From: Salvelinus alpinus | Lineage: Eukaryota > Chordata > Actinopteri > Salmoniformes > Salmonidae | Direction of reading: 5' to 3' | DNA: 64,000 nt | Assembly: GCF_045679555.1 (NCBI RefSeq) | Contig: NC_092087.1 | Span: forward strand, 81,400,901 to 81,464,900 | Shown here: positions 55,901 through 64,000 of the stretch, in pieces | Layout: each line of letters starts with the position of its first letter | Numbering within the stretch: position 1 is the first letter of the stretch | Position numbers and translations under genes: made by a program | Notes under the pieces: generated by a model | Databases searched by the model: none | Seen by the model: the letters and a program-made list of their open reading frames with translations, nothing else | What the model was told of the DNA's origin: nothing

Positions 55901-58900
55901 CCTGCAGAGGAGAGGTGGAGCACAACGTCAGTCAAGACGCGCGCCCTCACCACGCACGCGCCCTCACCACGCACACGCCCTCACCACGCACACGCACGCG
56001 CCTTCACCACGCACACAGGAAATGACGCACAACACACCTGTAGAGAGATGCCAAGCGCATACATCAAATTGATTGACACGAATACGCAGATTCACACCAC
56101 ACACACAAATTGCCTTAAGTAAGAAAACCTAGGGTGGGGTTGGTACCTTGAACAATTTGCATGCGATTCATGATCTGATTTGGCACATTGGGCATAGACA
56201 CAGGTCCATCTGAGGAAGAGGAGGAAGCAGAGAAAGACAGCAGGATAAGTTAAGGGTTGGAGAAGAGCAGCAAACAAAGATGGCAGAAAAGCAACCCCCC
56301 AAACAGTTCAAGAAAAGCCCTGGCTTTGGACTACCCACCACCACTACTACCACCTCCAGAATGTTAGGGTTTAGGGTTATGGCTTGGTACTCACTCTGTG
56401 GCCTAACAGACTGCCCAGGGCCCAGGGAGTTGGGCTGCGGGAGACCTCCAGGCTGCTGTTGGGCTCCTGCAGCCGTCAGAGGCCCCTGGTTGATGATCTG
56501 TTTCTGGAGCCGAGACCTCCTCTTCTCCTCCAGCTCCTTCTGGATTTTATAGATCTTCTCTGCCAGAAAGTGGTAGTATTCATCCTGCAGGGGAGACAAC
56601 AAATGAATGAATAAAATGGTTGGGTAATGTAGTTCAAAACAATCTAGCAGTCTAAAAACTACAAACTATTAGAATGCATAAAAACTAGTTTACCACCATT
56701 ATGGCTCATCAACTTCAGCGCTCAAGTGTTGGTAAGAGCACAAACTGATAGAACAGATAAAAGCAGGACACTGAGGACTATTCAAGGGGCTTGTTTCTGG
56801 GGAATGTGAGCTGTGGACCCTGCTGTTGGCAGACTCATCCATGTCCCCCTCCACCTTCCTAGCGCGCACGTCGTACCCTAATGTGGGCAGACTGATCCAT
56901 GTCCACCTCCACCTTCCCAGTGCGCGTCGTACCCTAATGTCCCCCTCCACCTTCCCAGCGCGCGCGTTGTACCCTAATGTTGGCAGAATCGTACATGTCC
57001 CCCTCCACCTTCCCAGTGCGCGTCGTCGTACCCTGATGTTGGCAGAATCGTACATGTCCCCCTCCACCTTCCCAGTGCGCGTCGTCGTACCCTGATGTTG
57101 GCAGAATCGTACATGTCCCCCTCCACCTTCCCAGCACGCGCGTCGTACCCTAATGTCCCCCTCCACCTTCCCAGCACGCGCGTCGTACCCTAATGTCCCC
57201 CTCCACCTTCCCAGTGCGCGTCGTCGTACCCTGATGTTGGCAGAATCGTACATGTCCCCCTCCACCTTCCCAGCACGCGCGTCGTACCCTAATGTCCCCC
57301 TCCACCTTCCCAGCACGCGCGTCGTACCCTAATGTCCCCCTCCACCTTCCCAGCGCGCATCGTCGTACCCTAATGTCCCCCTCCACCTTCCCAGCGCGCA
57401 TCGTCGTACCCTAATGTCCCCCTCCACCTTCCCAGCGCGCATCGTCGTACCCTAATGTCCCCCTCCACCTTCCCAGCGCGCATCGTCGTACCCTAATGTC
57501 CCCCTCCACCTTCCCAGCGCGCATCGTCGTACCCTAATGTCCCCCTCCACCTTCCCAGCGCGCATCGTCGTACCCTAATGTCCCCCTCCACCTTCCCAGC
57601 ACGCGCGTCGTACCCTAATGTCCCCCTCCACCTTCCCAGTGCGCGTCGTCGTACCCTGATGTCCCCCTCCACCTTCCCAGCACGCGCGTCGTACCCTAAT
57701 GTCCCCCTCCACCTTCCCAGCGCGCATCGTCGTACCCTAATGTCCCCCTCCACCTTCCCAGCACGCGCGTCGTACCCTAATGTCCCCCTCCACCTTCCCA
57801 GCGCGCATCGTCGTACCCTAATGTCCCCCTCCACCTTCCCAGCACGCGCGTCGTACCCTAATGTCCCCCTCCACCTTCCCCTTCCCAGCGCGCGTCGTCG
57901 TACCCTGATGTCCCCCTCCACCTTCCCCTTCCCAGCGCGCGTCGTCGTACCCTGATGTTGGCAGAATCGTACATGTCCCCCTCCACCTTCCCAGTGCACG
58001 TTGTACCCTAATGTTGGCAGAATCGTACAGTGCGTTCAGAAAGTATTCAGACCCCTTGATTATATAATTTCCCCCCCCTCAATCTACACCCAATACCCCA
58101 TAATGACAAAGCGAAAACAGGTTTATACATGTTTGCAAATGTATATATATAAAAAAAAAAATCCTTATTTACACAAGTTTTCAGACCCTTTGCTGTGGTA
58201 AATTTACCTGTGGTAAATTCAATTGATTGAACATCATTTGGAAAAGCACACACCTGTCTATATAAGGTCCCACAGTGCATGTCAGAGCAAAAACCAAGCC
58301 ACGAGCTCGAAGGAATTGTCTGTAGAGCTCTGAGACAAGATTGTGTCGCAGCACAGATCTGGGTAAGGACACCAAAAAATATCTGCAGCATTGAAGGTCC
58401 CCAAGAACATAGTGGCCTCCATCATTCTTCAATGGAAGAAGTTTGGAACCACCAAGATTCTTGCTAGAGCTGGCCGCCAGGCAAAACTGATCAATTGAGG
58501 GAGAAGGGCCTTGGTCAGGGAGGTGACCAAGAACCCGATGGTCACTCTGACAGAGAGCTCCAGAGCTCCTCTGTGGAGATGGGAGAACCTTCCAGAAGGA
58601 CAACCATCTTTGCAGCACTACACCAATCAGGCCTTCATGGTTGTGACCAGATGGAAGCCACTCACCAGTAAAAGTCACATGACAGCCCGCTTGGAGTTTG
58701 TTTTGAGACCTAAAGGTCCCTGACCATGAAAAACAAGAGTCTTTTGGGCCTGAATTCCAAGCGTCACACCCAGAGGAAACCTGGCACCATCCCTACGGTG
58801 AAGCTTGGTGGTGGCAGCATCCCTACGGTGAAGCATGGTGGTGGCAGGATCATGCTGTGGGGATGTTTTTAAGCAGCAGGGACTGGGAGACTAGTCAGGA

Positions 58901-61900
58901 TCGAGGCAAAGATGAACGGAGCAAAGTATAAAAAGATCCTTGATGAAAACCTGCTCCAGAGCACTCAGGACCTCAGACTGGGGTGAAGGTTCACCTTCCA
59001 ACAGGACAACAACCCTAAGCAAACAGCCAAGACAATGCAGGAGTGGCTTAGGGACAAGTCTCTGAATGCCCTTGAGTGACCCGCCAGAGCCCGAACTTGA
59101 ACCTAATCAAATATCTCTGGAGACCAGAAAATGGCTGTGCAGCAACGCTCCCCATCCAACTTGACAGATCGAGGGGCCCTGCAGAGAACATTTTTGAGAA
59201 ACTCCAAATACAGGTGTGCCAAGCTTGTAGCGTCATACCCAAGAAGACTTGAGGCTGTAATCGCTGTCAAAGGTGCTTCAACAAAGTACTGAGTAAAGGG
59301 TCTGAAAATGTGTTTATTTTTAAAACATTTGCAAACATTCCTAAAAATCTGTTTTTGCTTTGTCATTATGGGCTATTGTGTGTAGATTGATGAGGAAAAA
59401 ACAACTTAATCCATTTTAGAATAAGGCTGTAATGTAACAAAATGTGGAAAGGGGTCTGAATACTTTCCGAATGCACTGTACCCCTCCACCTTCCTAGCTT
59501 GTGTGTGTGTGCGTGTGTGTGTCGTACCCTGCTATTGGCAGACTCGTACATGTCCCCCTCGACCTTCCTAGCGTATGCCACCAGGTTCTCCATCCGCCTA
59601 TCCTTTAGAGCTGCCGGATCTGGGGTGGGGAAAATGGCTTGTACTCTGAACAGAAAGAAGTAGAGGGAGAGAGCAGAGGCATTGAATAAACAAACTAATG
59701 AACATGGGAAGGACTCGGAGTCTCTAGAATCTTTTCAAGTGGTTCACTGCTTATGTCACCTTAAGAACATGACTTTCTCATTACAGAGCTTCTGATATAA
59801 GTGGATGTGGGTGGTTGTGACTAGGAAGTTGTTTGTGTGGTGGGTGACAATACAGCTAACGGCTCCCGGTGAGTCACAATACAAAACCACTGCTTTGGAA
59901 CTGAACCACGACTGAGAGACTTGTGTTGAGTATTCCATTGAGATAAGAGTATTTTAACAGTTTTCTATGGTCGTTTTCCCACTGCAGCCATCTGGACGTA
60001 CAGTTTGTGGACGAGGTGGTTGCGGAGGTCCTGAGTGACGTGTTCATGCCAGGTCTTCCTGACTCCCGATGCTGAGAGGGGGGCGGCGGTGGGCAGGCTA
60101 CCTCCCATGGAGCCAACACCTGACCCGTCGGACAGCAGCTGACTGACATGGGGAGGAGAGGGGGAGATTAGGACAAGGGGAAACATCTTACATAGGCCTG
60201 AACAAAAGCTCATGAGGATTTACAATTAAATTAAGTCTGGTGCTGTGTCAACAAGTCAATTCATATAGGAACCTGTGTGAGAGAATCTTTAATACAGCTA
60301 AATGTATTGACTTATTATCCATGATCGTGCTATACGCCTACTTTCATGTTTGTCACTTGATCGGTTTCCTCTCAGCTAAAGCAACAGTTTTTTTTGAATA
60401 ACCACTTATTCAATCAATCAATTCCTTGGCACAGCTCCTAGACATGATGTATGTTTGCTGAGACTCACTTGTTGGCGTTGAGAGAGTCTGAGTGCAGGTT
60501 GGTCTGATCTGACGAGGCCACGCCCATCGCCCCGCCCCCCAGAGCCATCTGGTTACCTGGAGAAACAGAGACACGGCAAGTTAGAATCTGTATGTGTCTA
60601 GACGCAAGTTAAGATTGTATTATACACACACACGTCTCGTCAGACAAGACAGAAGCGCACACACACGCTTTAATGTTTACGCAGTTAAATTAAGTAGAAA
60701 CTGTTACTAGACAGTTAACTAAACAATAAAACCTGTTGAGCAAGGTCCAATGGAGACTGACTAAACTATGGTCTCTTAATCAAACACTTCTCCCAAACTG
60801 ACACACCTGGGATCGTACTCATTAGGCAGCAAACAGAAAATTGATTGAAACAGGGTGGCCCAGGGCGACCACCTGACCTGGTCCAATAAGAAAACACTAA
60901 TTCCCATTTTCCATTCCAAAACATTTCCAAATGTATTCTGTGGAGTGTCCTAATGAACACAGCCCTGCTATACAAAACCACTCTTCACCTAGTGCATTGA
61001 TGGGTCTCATCAGCTGTGGATGCTGCCCCTGGGTAGCGTTCTGTTCCCCTGGGGGGGTCTGACCGGGGGTGGGGGTCTGGTTGCTGTACGGCAGGCCCAG
61101 GGCGGCATAGGCCCTCTGCATGGAGGAGGGGTCAATGGGGGTGGGGGTGTTGAGGGAGGGGGCGCTGGGGGGGCCAGAGACCACAGAGGCCAGGGAGTTC
61201 TGGAGGGCAGCGTTGGGGGAACTCAGCAAGGCTGGAGGGGGGAGAGAGATTCTAGTTAACATTGATTTTGATTGATTTGACAATGTAAACATATGCTGTA
61301 AGCTATAGTCCTATACAATGTAATCAAACACAAATATACACACGGTCATGTAGGCACACATTCATGTATACACACAATCAGCGCACACACACACACAAAG
61401 CTTTCATAACTTGATTGATATTTATTCTTGGAACTTTACTTGCCATGAGATAGCCGTGTGAAACAGCAGATATGGTTCTAATCGTAGTGGTTTAACCACA
61501 TTGTGACACAAGAGCAGTAGAAATTCCTTCAGGGGGTATTACATGTGTAAAATCAGCCAACATACTACTCTAAGCCTGCATCCCAAATGGCACCCTATTC
61601 CCTATAGTGCACTATGGGCCCTGGTATATGTAGGGAATAGGGTGCAATTTTGGACGCATAATAAGACAACAAAAATCAGAGGAGAGCGAACTGAAACGCT
61701 GCTTGCTATTTACACTGGCAGGAGTAGTCAGTGGTGCCATTGTGCTTTCCAGCATGTGAATCAGGCAGAGAGAAACAAACTTTCTGAAGAACAGAGTGAT
61801 GAAAGATGCTGAGCAGAGGGAGAGAGAATGAGCAAGCGGAGAACGAGAGAAAGAAGGAGTAAAAGAGCAAAGGGAAAAAACAAGAAAGCAGAGTAAGGCA

Positions 61901-62543
61901 AAGCGATGGAGAGAGAGGGAGCAATTAACAGAGTGAGAACAAGAAAGGAGAAAGAGAGAAAAAGCATCCATGGAGGCAGGCAGTCATCTGGGGGGGTTTA
62001 AATGAATCATCAGTCCACCAGCCAATCGCTCAGCAGGACAGCCACACACCCTCCATGCCTCCATCCCCCTCTCCCTCCTGCGTCTCGGATTACAAGCCCA
62101 GCAGGAGTCCACTCTTGCTCATCGAGCTGTTCACAGCCAGCCCTGTGGAACGCTAGCCTGGTCCCAGATCTGATTGTGCCGTCTTGCCTAGATCTACGGT
62201 CATTGGCAAGACAGCACAAACATATCTAAGACCAAGCTAGAGGAACACAAGGCTAGGATATAAATATCCTACAGGTGGCGGTGTCTTATGGATGATGAAG
62301 TACTCATTGAGTAGGATGATGTGGTCTCTAGTCACTGATCTGAGTTCAGTTTTGGATTTACACCCTAATGGTTGATATATGGGGAGTCAGTAAACTGATC
62401 CTAGATCAGTGTGTGTGGGTGCTACTCACGTTGCTGGTTCTTCTTGTCACTGGCGTTCTTTAGCGGCAGGCAGACAGGACAGTCGTGCCGCGTACAGTTC
62501 TTCCAGTGTGAGATGATCTGTCTGGATGACGCACAGTGAGCCA
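38880..62543 (-). CDS. crebbp: CREB-binding protein (CBP, KAT3A), all but the first exons
   Basis: Nuclear acetyltransferase and coactivator. Exons in transcript order: 62430-62543, 60989-61231, 60469-60556, 60002-60142, 59528-59645, 56395-56584, 56147-56209, 55780-55901, 54725-54928, 54149-54466, 53623-53811, 53268-53436, 52571-52689, 49226-49465, 48527-48615, 47734-47814, 47515-47571, 46834-46911, 46662-46729, 45736-45886, 45018-45164, 44037-44150, 43750-43915, 43182-43349, 42771-42932, 42391-42548, 41657-41780, 41178-41430, 38880-40981. All 29 are GT-AG and in phase, about 2078 codons. Domains in order: TAZ1 (part), KIX, bromodomain, RING/PHD, HAT, ZZ, TAZ2, NCBD, polyQ. The C-terminus [14 protein letters not shown] is that of CBP, not p300 (which ends LDIH). 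The start and the TAZ1 beginning lie beyond 64000. No disabling lesion is seen, so this appears to be a functional paralogue. Confidence 0.97.
39519..39665 (-). repeat. Polyglutamine tract, 49 CAG/CAA codons
   Basis: 147 bases of mixed CAG and CAA codons between ELYRRQLLR and [10 protein letters not shown] in the crebbp last exon. At the same place human CBP has about 18 glutamines. The CAA interruptions are frequent and partly patterned (CAGCAGCAACAG-like blocks), so slippage and block duplication both contributed. Confidence 0.97.
41178..41430 (-). CDS. crebbp: crebbp exon: ZZ finger end and TAZ2 start
   Basis: Encodes [20 protein letters not shown] (ZZ zinc finger), a short Gly/Asn linker, then [20 protein letters not shown] and [20 protein letters not shown] (TAZ2, which binds p53 and E1A). 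TAZ2 is completed by the first 75 codons of the last exon. Confidence 0.95.
41829..42046. mobile_element. MITE-like palindromic element
   Basis: Begins 'caggggttttcaaacctctc' and ends in the near-complement 'gaggagaggttagaaaccattg'. Internal arms are around 'acctgattcaacttgtcaac' and 'aataggtgaatcaggtgagt'. Flanks ctctatgg and gcctacgg agree at 6 of 8 positions, so the target duplication is only tentative. In a crebbp intron. Confidence 0.5.
43182..46911 (-). CDS. crebbp: crebbp exon block: PHD/RING end and HAT domain
   Basis: Eight exons (46834-46911, 46662-46729, 45736-45886, 45018-45164, 44037-44150, 43750-43915, 43182-43349, with 42771-42932 following). They encode [20 protein letters not shown] (PHD-type zinc cluster), then the catalytic core: [116 protein letters not shown]. 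From memory of the family, HDFK replaces the mammalian HDYK and YSQGHIW replaces YVTGHIW; both look conservative. The block is intact although one of its introns is almost entirely a 33-bp array. Confidence 0.93.
43614..43692 (-). pseudogene. Partial duplicate of crebbp HAT exon 43750-43915
   Basis: About 79 bases match the 3' half of the neighbouring exon ('ccactcctgcagcctcttgg', 'aagtcatggaggatcctctc') with roughly 15% differences. It lies 58 bases downstream (in transcript sense) in the intron. It lacks an acceptor and the donor is changed, so it should not be spliced in. Between the two copies is a degenerate (ttaatccta)n stretch. Confidence 0.85.
44322..45010 (-). repeat. 33-bp tandem array beginning at the donor of a crebbp HAT exon
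   Basis: About 21 copies of a 33-bp unit 'ggtactccggaccagcccca' plus 'tgtagggggtaca'. Two main subtypes (catgtaggg, cgtgtaagg) occur in blocks. The array starts seven bases into the intron after exon 45018-45164 and fills nearly all of it. All three minus-strand frames are open through it; in the exon's frame it would read as repeated [11 protein letters not shown]. Confidence 0.95.
45244..45372 (+). mobile_element. tRNA-derived SINE (HpaI-like)
   Basis: Head 'ggcggcaggtagcctagcag' with 'gttaagagctttgggccag', then 'cttgagcaaggcgcttaacc' and the tail 'ccctctggataggagcgtct' 'gctaaat'. Typical salmonid SINE with the LINE-shared tail. Confidence 0.85.
45887..46661 (-). other. crebbp intron, unique sequence
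   Basis: No repeat family recognised. AT-rich with a few short runs. Confidence 0.4.
46912..47514 (-). other. crebbp intron, unique sequence
   Basis: About 600 bases without a recognised repeat or ORF. Confidence 0.4.
48198..48305. mobile_element. Short palindromic element 'ctgatctaggatcag', second copy
   Basis: Arms 'gagtgctgatctaggatcag' and 'ctgatcctagatcagcactc', interrupted by a poly-C run at 48230. Same family as 25380-25482. A SINE-tail fragment precedes it at about 47960-48003 ('actctggataaaagtgtctg'). Confidence 0.65.
48700..49217 (-). repeat. CT-rich minisatellite adjacent to bromodomain-exon donor
   Basis: Irregular units built from ccctcc, cttcctccaccaccctcc and catcc, about 20 copies of the core 'ctccaccaccctccc'. 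It begins some 10 bases into the intron after exon 49226-49465. On the minus strand it is G/A-rich (purine tract), able in principle to form triplex or G-rich structures. Confidence 0.93.
49226..49465 (-). CDS. crebbp: crebbp exon: rest of bromodomain
   Basis: Exactly 80 codons, from [20 protein letters not shown] to SLGYCCGRK. It contains the acetyl-lysine-binding asparagine in [18 protein letters not shown]. Donor GCAAG|gtgagatg, followed 10 bases later by a CT-rich minisatellite. Confidence 0.95.
49593..51880 (-). mobile_element. hAT-like DNA transposon, degraded transposase
   Basis: 2288 bp with inverted termini CAGACCTGCCAAC (49593) and GTTGGCAGGTCTG (to 51880). Flanked by a perfect 6-bp repeat tattag (49587-49592, 51881-51886); hAT duplications are normally 8 bp. 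A minus-strand coding remnant at 50759-50400 reads like the C-terminal third of fish hAT/ZBED-type transposases ([36 protein letters not shown]). It is followed by a weaker dimerisation region down to about 50100 ([16 protein letters not shown]). N-terminal parts are not recognisable. In the crebbp bromodomain intron. Confidence 0.8.
50821..51065. repeat. 35-bp tandem repeat inside the hAT-like element
   Basis: Seven copies of 'gttcagtaggctaccgcaaa' 'gggaatccgaccgct' with a few substitutions (ccgaacgct, agagaatcc). Confidence 0.93.
51938..52570 (-). repeat. 86-bp array made of crebbp bromodomain-exon end plus splice donor
   Basis: About eight extra copies of a unit consisting of the last 65 bases of exon 52571-52689 and the first 20 intron bases. 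On the minus strand each copy reads ...[19 protein letters not shown]|gtgagtacacacagac. Copies start near 51938, 52022, 52108, 52194, 52280, 52366, 52453 and 52524; the copy at 52453 is shorter. The junction has the microhomology acagac. All keep a perfect gtgagt donor. Confidence 0.95.
52571..52689 (-). CDS. crebbp: crebbp exon: start of bromodomain
   Basis: Encodes [20 protein letters not shown], then [20 protein letters not shown] (the first bromodomain helix and the start of the ZA loop). Donor CATCCCA|gtgagtacac. The last 65 exon bases and 20 intron bases are the unit of the following tandem array (51938-52570). Confidence 0.95.
52797..52965. repeat. Purine-rich tandem repeat in crebbp intron
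   Basis: Imperfect units of 'ggctagagagaatggcgaga' and gagagaga runs, about seven copies, upstream of the bromodomain exon in the transcript. Confidence 0.85.
55935..56020. repeat. Short GC-rich tandem repeat in crebbp intron
   Basis: About five copies of 'cgcgccctcaccacgcaca' or close variants, some 30 bases from the exon 55780-55901 acceptor. Confidence 0.85.
56824..58027 (-). repeat. Minisatellite derived from the crebbp KIX exon end and its splice donor
   Basis: About 26 copies. Long units (about 58-62 bp) retain, on the minus strand, the exon end '[13 protein letters not shown]' followed by gtacgac, against [13 protein letters not shown]|gtacgac in the true exon at 59528-59645. Short units (38-41 bp) have lost the middle but keep AAGGTGGAGGGGGACAT and AGG|gtacga. 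A Tc1 element at 58028-59478 separates most of the array from one last copy (59481-59527) joined to the exon. Confidence 0.95.
58028..59478 (+). mobile_element. Tc1-like transposon, degraded
   Basis: 1451 bp, starting cagtgcgttcagaaagtatt and ending 'tactttccgaatgcactg'. TA flanks at 58026-58027 and 59479-59480. The plus-strand transposase is broken into many frames, but landmarks remain ('ggtggtggcaggatcatgct', 'caacaggacaacaaccctaa', 'gagcccgaacttgaacctaa'). More decayed than the copies at 13.5 and 16.5 kb, hence older. It sits inside the KIX-exon-derived array. Confidence 0.93.
59528..59645 (-). CDS. crebbp: crebbp exon: KIX domain, second part
   Basis: Encodes [20 protein letters not shown], then [18 protein letters not shown], helix 2 and the start of helix 3 of KIX. 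The donor is AGCAGG|gtacgac. The final 46 exon bases plus this donor seeded the large downstream array (56824-58027). KIX is completed by exon 56395-56584 ([20 protein letters not shown]). The intron between the two carries the array and a Tc1 copy. Confidence 0.95.
60002..60142 (-). CDS. crebbp: crebbp exon: KIX domain, first part
   Basis: Encodes [14 protein letters not shown]..., then [20 protein letters not shown], the first helix of KIX, which binds phospho-CREB, MYB and MLL. Donor gtacgtcc at 60001. Continues in 59528-59645. Confidence 0.95.
61232..62429 (-). other. crebbp intron with palindromic repeat
   Basis: Holds a palindromic salmonid element at about 61570-61655 ('cccaaatggcaccctattcc' and 'gggaatagggtgcaattttg'), a purine-rich stretch at 61790-61970, and one arm of the 'ctgatcctagatcag' element at about 62394. 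No gene is seen. Confidence 0.5.
62430..62543 (-). CDS. crebbp: crebbp exon: second half of TAZ1
   Basis: Encodes [20 protein letters not shown] then [18 protein letters not shown], with the His/Cys zinc ligands of the TAZ1 domain that binds HIF-1alpha, CITED2 and STAT2. Acceptor at 62544-62545, donor gtgagtag at 62429. It is the most 5' crebbp exon in the window. Confidence 0.95.
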
Positions 62544-62605
62544 CTACAGAGGGTAAAGGAAGAGCAGAGGGAATACAGCATTACACCACCTGTAACACAT
62601 GCTTA

Positions 62606-62692
62606 ATGTCACATGCCTTTCAAGCACTAAACCCAACAATGTAGTAATCAATAACAAGGTAGAACAAAATGAAATAAACACGAGAAGTACGC
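62606..62692. repeat. Left part of a salmonid interspersed repeat split by Tc1
   Basis: 'taatgtcacatgcctttcaa' to 'cacgagaagtacgc' matches 13400-13553; it resumes at 63605. Confidence 0.6.
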
Positions 62693-62694
62693 TA

Positions 62695-63602
62695 CATGAC
62701 CAAAAGTATGTGGACACCATCGAACATCTTATTCAAAAATCATGGGCATTAATATGGAGTTAGTTCCCCCTTTGCTGCTATAACAGCCTCCACAACAGTG
62801 GAAAGCCTTCCCAGAAGATGTTGGAACACTCAATTCATCCACAACAGCATTAGTGAGGTCAGGCACTGATTTTGGACGATTTGGCCAGGCTTGCAGTCGG
62901 CTTTCCAATTCATCCCAAAGGTGTTCGATGGGGTTGAGGTCAGGGCTCAGTGCAGGCTAGTCAAGTTCATGCCATTAGGTACCGAGATGAGATCCTCAGA
63001 TCCCTTGTGAGACCATATGCTGACACATGCACATTCGCGGCCTGCTGGAGGTCATTTTACAGGGCTCTGGCAGTGCTCCTCCTTGCACAAAGGCGGAGGT
63101 AGCGGTCCTGCTGCTGGGTTGTTGCCCTCCTACGGCCTCCTCCACGTCTCCTGATGTACTGGCCTGTCTCCTGGTAGCGCCTCCATGCTCTGGACACTAC
63201 GCTGACAGACACAGCAAACCTTCTTGCCACAGCTCGCATTGATGTGCCATCCTGGATGAGCTGCATTACCTGAGCCACTTGTGTGGGTTGTAGACTCCGT
63301 CTCATGCTACCACTAGAGTGAAAGCACCGCCAGCATTCAAAAGTGACCAAAACATCAGCCAGGAAGCATAGGAACTGAGAAGTGGTCTGTGGTCACCAAC
63401 TGTAGAACCACTCCTTTATTGGGGGTGTCTTGCTAATTGCCTATAATTTCCACCTTTTGTCTATTCCATTTGCACAACAGCATGTGAAACTTATTGTCAA
63501 TCAGTGTTGCTTCCTAAGTGGACAGTTTGATTTCACAGAAGTGTGATTGACTTGGAGTTACATTGTGTTGTTTAAGTGTTCCCTTTATTTTTTTGAGCAG
63601 TG
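62695..63602 (-). mobile_element. Composite Tc1-like element with an internal inversion
   Basis: Left end 'catgaccaaaagtatgtgga' belongs to one Tc1-like family (to about 62970). Right end 'tttatttttttgagcagtg' belongs to another, with the transposase N-terminus on the minus strand at 63350-63057 ([40 protein letters not shown]). A short plus-strand piece at about 62971-63023 codes the later transposase part AIRYRDEILRSLVRPYA, so the second element is internally inverted and deleted. TA flanks at 62693-62694 and 63603-63604. Confidence 0.8.
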
Positions 63603-63604
63603 TA

Positions 63605-63748
63605 TATACAGGGCCAGTTTGAATATCATATTTACAATGTGCAGGGATTCTGGAGTGATAGCAGTAGATATAGAGGTCACTAGGCATCAGGATATATGAC
63701 AGAGTAGCAGCAGCATATGTGATGATTATACGTGAGTGTGTGCTTGTG
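63605..63748. repeat. Right part of the split interspersed repeat
   Basis: 'acagggccagtttgaatatc' to 'ggcatcaggatatatgacag' matches 15101 onward; interrupted again by a Tc1 element at 63751. Confidence 0.65.
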
Positions 63749-63750
63749 TA

Positions 63751-64000
63751 CAGTCATGGCCAAAAGTTGAGAATGACACAAATATTAATTTTCACAAAGT
63801 CTGCTGCCTCAGTTTGTATGCTGGCAATTTGCATATACTCCAGAATGTTATGAAGAGTGATCAGATGAGTTGCAATTAATTGCAAAGTCCCTCTTTGCCT
63901 TGCAAATTAACTGAATCCCCCAAAACCATTTCCACTGCATTTCAGCCCTGCCACAAAAGGACCAGCTGACAATATGTCAGTGATTCGCTCATTAACACAG
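63751..64000 (+). mobile_element. Left end of another Tc1-like transposon, cut by window edge
   Basis: Starts cagtcatggccaaaagttga directly after TA (63749-63750) and continues past the window. Only the terminal region is present; the TIR type is that of a common salmonid Tc1-like family. Confidence 0.75.

Overview
The window is vertebrate nuclear DNA from a salmonid fish (Salmo, Oncorhynchus or a close relative). This is inferred from the repeats: several Tc1-like transposons with TA target duplications, tRNA-derived SINEs ending in the 'gataagagcgtctgctaaatg' type tail, short palindromic elements carrying 'ccctattccctatatagtgcac', and very many minisatellites. All host genes are intron-rich with canonical GT-AG splice sites. 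No prokaryotic gene, CRISPR array or rRNA is present.

Layout, left to right. 1-1889: a LINE 3' end, a Tc1 remnant and a solo LTR. 2571-8936: abat (GABA transaminase), plus strand, with a TATA promoter, but with three lesions that suggest a decaying copy. 8973-10141: tmem186, minus strand, tail-to-tail with abat. 11071-19625: gde1 (glycerophosphodiester phosphodiesterase), plus strand; its 5.5 kb last intron holds two full-length Tc1 elements and AT-rich minisatellites. 21563-26036: mcrip2, plus strand. 26861-36790: slx4 (Holliday-junction resolvase scaffold, FANCP), minus strand, 13 coding exons. 37500-62543: crebbp (CBP acetyltransferase), minus strand, 29 exons from the second half of TAZ1 to the stop; the first exons lie beyond the right edge. 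62606-64000: crebbp intron filled with nested transposons. abat-tmem186 and slx4-crebbp correspond to neighbours on human 16p13, so this is a conserved syntenic block.

The most unusual signal is that tandem arrays in this window repeatedly begin at, or include, a 5' splice site of a real exon. In crebbp the KIX-exon end plus its donor is amplified about 26 times, and the first bromodomain-exon end plus donor about 8 times. In abat the exon-14 end plus donor is present 7 times. Two further crebbp introns (after the HAT exon and after the second bromodomain exon) turn into arrays within about 10-30 bases of the donor, and another carries a partial copy of the preceding exon. A duplication spanning an exon end and its donor leaves the first copy functional and puts all the others into intron. 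This would explain why such arrays are tolerated, and it creates ladders of decoy splice donors inside a dosage-sensitive regulator gene.
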